Shown here: piece by piece, positions 60,115 to 64,000 of the stretch
How positions within the stretch are numbered: the stretch's first letter is position 1
Layout: each line of letters opens with the position of its first letter
NCBI GenBank assembly: GCA_013400975.1
Contig: WBMZ01004629.1
Coordinates: forward strand, 62,001 to 126,000
Length of the DNA: 64,000 nucleotides
DNA from: Atrichornis clamosus
Lineage: Eukaryota; Chordata; Aves; Passeriformes; Menuridae
Direction of reading: 5' to 3'
Notes under the pieces: model-generated
What the model saw: only the letters and a program-made list of their open reading frames with translations
Told to the model about the DNA's origin: nothing
Databases searched by the model: none
Made by a program: the position numbers and the translations under genes

Positions 60115-63100
60115 TAGCTCCAACTGCTTCCCTCTTTTGATACATTTCTCCTGGGCAAAATTGTTTGCTAATGTAGATTTAAAACAGTGGCCTTAGAAAT
60201 GAAAAGTCTTGTGATCTTAGTGACTGCCCAGGCAAGAAATCTGCTAAAAAATCATATCGTGAACTGGGTGGTCTGATTACTCTAATATAGTGCATAGCAA
60301 ATATTTTCCTTCCCATGTCTGTGCTTCTCTGGCCAAACTCTTGAGTACAGGGAGGCCAAAAAAGGAGAAACTAACAAGGGAGAAGACAATAATTTTTGGC
60401 AAAAATGAGAACAGCGAGGGATCTGCAACTGTCTGCAGGGCAAAGAGATCAAATACTCTGCAGGAGGCAGTCGTGCAGAAGCAGAACATTACAGAAATAA
60501 AACTCTAGGGCTTTTGCCTGGGTATTTCTTGAAATTAGGCTCTGTTGCTTGAATTTCATTCTGAAGAGGAATGTAGGTGGCAATAAAGGTATTCTCACAT
60601 CAAACAGGTTAGCAGAGGTTATGGTCTTCTGCTACAATTGGCTCAAGACATGGCTGCAGGTATTTTCAGTGTGGACAAAAGCGTGACATGAACCTGTACA
60701 TTTCAAGTACATGCATAGATAACATTTAAGACATCTTTTCCTTTTGAGAACTGAATAGACTTTCCAATCTCTTTCTGTGGGGCTATACTTCACCACATCC
60801 CCAAAGTTACTCTGAGTGCTGTAATTATGCACATGCAATGCAGAACAGCAAATCACATTAAACTTGGTTCCAAGCTGTATCTGTCATTAGGATGCAGGTT
60901 TCCCAATTCCTGGGATAAATATACCTTTTGACAATTTTTTTTTTTCAATGCTTTGTGGATAAGACCATAAACGATAATTACAAGAGTAATCTGAAGGGGT
61001 TTTTTTATGGTTGAAGAATTTACTACGACTACAGTTTGCCTGTATAGAGAACATCCCTGGTGGTGTTTTAGCAGAGGCTGTTCATGTTAGCTATGTGGTT
61101 GTTTCTCCAGAAGGGAAATATTTTCCATAAAGTGTTCCTTCATAAAATAAATGTTCATTAAGTGTATATGTGTATGCACATGGATGTGTTTATTCATCTC
61201 CTTGAATTATTTCAACTATTGCATATGGTGAAAAAATAGCTTTTGAATCTTTCTTTGCTGAAATCTTAATTTTTCCCCTTTAATTTTTAAGTTGAGAAGA
61301 GCTGGTAACTGTGCCCTCGCTGATAAAAATTGCTCTTGGTAAAAACATGTATGAGATGAATTATTAGTTAATCTGCTGAAAGAGCAAGGAGAACAAAGAG
61401 GATGAGATGGAACTACAGAAAAAAAGTGACACAAGGGCCAGGATTTCACCACTAGAGAGTGTAATTCTACTACATAATTTGACCTTTTCTGCTCCTAGAG
61501 AGAAACTGATTCAAAGTGGTTAAGTTAGAAATATGCAACATGTTGACCAGGATTGCCTGAAGTACTTTCTCTAGGTCTTTTATCAAAATGAAAATCAAAT
61601 CCTTGAAAGATAAATGCTTTACTTCCTCTGTGCGCTACTTAGCATGAGTTTCAGGTGGCTCATTTTGCTCATTTTGCAAAGTAAGATGTATGTAAATCCT
61701 TGAGACAGATGGTTATGCATTCAAATTTAAATTTCAAGCATTTTAATAAAAGAAGCCAGCTGAAATGCATTTATTTGTACTTTTAAATTTTGTTTTCAAC
61801 TCTGTGTGTTCTATCACTATGCATTCCCCTTGGGCTGATGTTGCAATTTTTACCTCAAATATGATTCTTTAAAAATTCTGCCTTTGCTTCTGCTGGTGTG
61901 ACTCCAAAACTGCACTGCGAAAGTCACTGTTGTCTCATGGCAAGTAAACCAGTCATCTAATGGTTAGAGAAATAGGGGGCATGAACCTCTCACTTGCATA
62001 GGATGTCCCTTCTGTTTGTGGATGCATAACTTTGTCATGAGGCTCACATGGGGATTCTTCACTTTATTGTTGCAGTCTCCCTGTGATGGCATCCACATGT
62101 AGCTTTAGGTTTCTTCCAGTGGTCACATACTCAGGTCTCAGGTCTTTTCTCACGTGTTAATGCCTGGGATTTCTCTGCCTTGCTGCAGCCTCACTCCTTC
62201 TCACTGAACAGAGAGGAGAAGCCACAGTGGGCAGCCAGAAGCAAGAATTGGCACCTGCGGCACCTGCTGGAGGGCATGAGCTCTGAGGGGACTCTGGAAG
62301 CCTGTGGCATGGGTCTAGTCACAAACTGATGCCGGCAGAGAAAATAAGAGTTTTCAGATCATCTCCTGTGATCACTGTTGATGTGAGGAGTCAGTGAAGT
62401 GCAGAATGATGTCTGTTCGGTCTCTGGATGAGGAAGACATGCAGCTTGGCACCATGCCTGTGCACAGCCTTTTTAGCCCTTCTTCAAGGGCTGAGATAGA
62501 ATCACCAGAAAGATCACAGAACCTGAGCACTGTTAAGTGATCATTAATGGCTCCTCTGAGTGTGCACAAGTGTGTGTACAAAAAAAATACAGCACTTGTA
62601 CCTGGAATTTGGCAGGTTTAAGAACAGGCTGACTGAACTGTGTATGCATAGTATCTGTTCCTTACCACTCATCTCCCATAAAGTACGTTGGGAAAGAGTT
62701 TATGTGGCAGGTTCCAGTTAGCGCTTAAATGCTGTCCTCAGGAACCTGTGAAAGGGTAATCACATATGCTGAGACCTGTGATTGTGGCTACACCTCTAAT
62801 AACACCCTTGAAAAATATGACTTAGTCCTGAAGCTGTTGAAACAATTGAGTGTAACTGCATTGATTTTAGCTGAGTTTACTATAGGGGTGAATCTGACTA
62901 AGTTTTTCTCTGCTGGAATTGTAAAACTTTGTAATGAATTGAGATATATGTAACCCAGAACATCTATTAGTGTTTTAAAAGTTTTGCTCCATTCTCTTTT
63001 TGTAACAAAGCTGGTATAAACTTACATCTCACACACAGTAAATGCAGCAATTTACTCAGTTATAGCATGTTCCAAAGGACATATTGTTCCATGACTGACC

Positions 63101-64000
63101 ATTAAAATACCAAGCCAATTATGCTCAATTCATGTATCACTTAGGCAACACAAAGCGTTTAAGAAAGAATGGATATTTCAAGTGAGTTTTATATAGTTTC
63201 CATGGTGATCACACCAAAAGAAAAAACAATAGGCTTAAATATGTTTTCATCTAGAATATCTTGAAAAGAACTTGTTTGGTTCAGACATGCTGTGTTTACG
63301 TTATAATTTGTTCCAAATCACCGATTATTATAAAATGTAGATAAATTGGTGTGGCAGTATTGTTCAAACACTTCAACAGAGCACCAAAATAGTTCAAAGC
63401 TTGTTGCTCAATATTTTTATCCCAGCTGACGTGCACATTAAAATGGGAAAAGGTCCCAAAAAGGCAGTAACATTATGATTTAAATTCCGTGCCACAGTTT
63501 TGCATTAGGCCATCTTCCAGAGTACATTTTGCTCTTGCTGTTTTATTATAGAATTCAGGAGCTTATCAAGAGACAGCTAAACTTTGTTGGCAGCTTCTCA
63601 GGAACACAGAGCAGTTCAGAGTTGCAAGTATTCACATAGCAGTGAGTGGTAGGGGGAATAATTGCTATACAGACTGTGCTGTTAGATCTTACTTTGGCCT
63701 TCCTTTAAAAAAATACAGAAACCGCGTCATCTTTGAGCCCACCTGCAACAAACAGCATTAAGGAATGGTGGGATGATGCAATGAGTATGAAATAAGGCAC
63801 AAGGATTTGGGGGGGATTTTTACGATAGAGATTTTCAGCGCGAACATCACAACCTTCTGACTCCATGCAACTATTTCTGTTATTACTAACTAACTGCAGC
63901 ATGGAAGCCCCTTGAAGGGCTCTACTGCCTCTCAGAGCAAGGTAAGTGAGCCAGGACTTGTTATGCCTGCTTGGTTCAGCCAGCAGAGATACAAGGTCAA
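60115..64000. other. Non-coding stretch, no gene seen
   Basis: Open frames are under 80 codons with no recognised features. A GC-richer patch at about 62.15-62.35 kb and a GTAAGT donor-like site at 63942-63947 are noted. No repeat was recognised after the CR1 ending at 60114. Confidence 0.6.

Noticed and set aside
1..64000. tRNA, rRNA, CRISPR or bacterial-type operon
   Set aside because: None of the expected box motifs, regularly spaced repeats or closely packed long frames was seen. The window is vertebrate nuclear DNA.

Overview
The window looks like non-coding nuclear DNA from a bird. The main evidence is a set of truncated CR1 LINEs. Several end in the avian-type ATTCTATG octamer, or begin with its complement when on the minus strand. 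There is also an LTR fragment of a type I recognise from avian ERVL elements. The sequence is AT-rich, CpG-poor and sparse in repeats. I find no bacterial-type operon, rRNA, tRNA or CRISPR array, and no open frame that I recognise as a conserved cellular protein. Most open frames are short chance frames or lie inside repeats.

Layout: 1-15.9 kb is unremarkable sequence with small tandem repeats and one LTR-like promoter/poly(A) arrangement near 3.0-3.2 kb. From 15.9 to 20.5 kb there is retroviral material: a minus-strand LTR at about 16.12-16.62 kb with unidentified protein-like segments beside it, and a plus-strand ERVL-type LTR fragment at about 19.89-20.47 kb. From 20.5 to 31 kb the DNA is mostly single-copy, with a MIR-like relic near 27.9 kb and a small exon-like segment at 29.4 kb. 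CR1 fragments lie at 31.07-31.84 (+), 33.26-33.56 (-), 42.71-42.82 (-), 57.34-57.57 (-), 59.07-59.36 (-) and 59.43-60.11 kb (+). The last two form a head-to-head pair. A compact CpG-rich patch lies at 41.84-41.97 kb, inside the longest open frame in the window.

The best reading is an intergenic region or a large intron. Possible transcribed parts are the exon-like segments at 29.4 and 57.0 kb and the CpG patch at 41.9 kb. Possible regulatory parts are the twin CCAAT motif at 35.1 kb, a GATA palindrome at 48.9 kb and a homeodomain-motif cluster at 58.3 kb. None is proven by sequence alone. I found no evidence of a new multi-gene system. Repeat and LTR boundaries are read by eye and are approximate.
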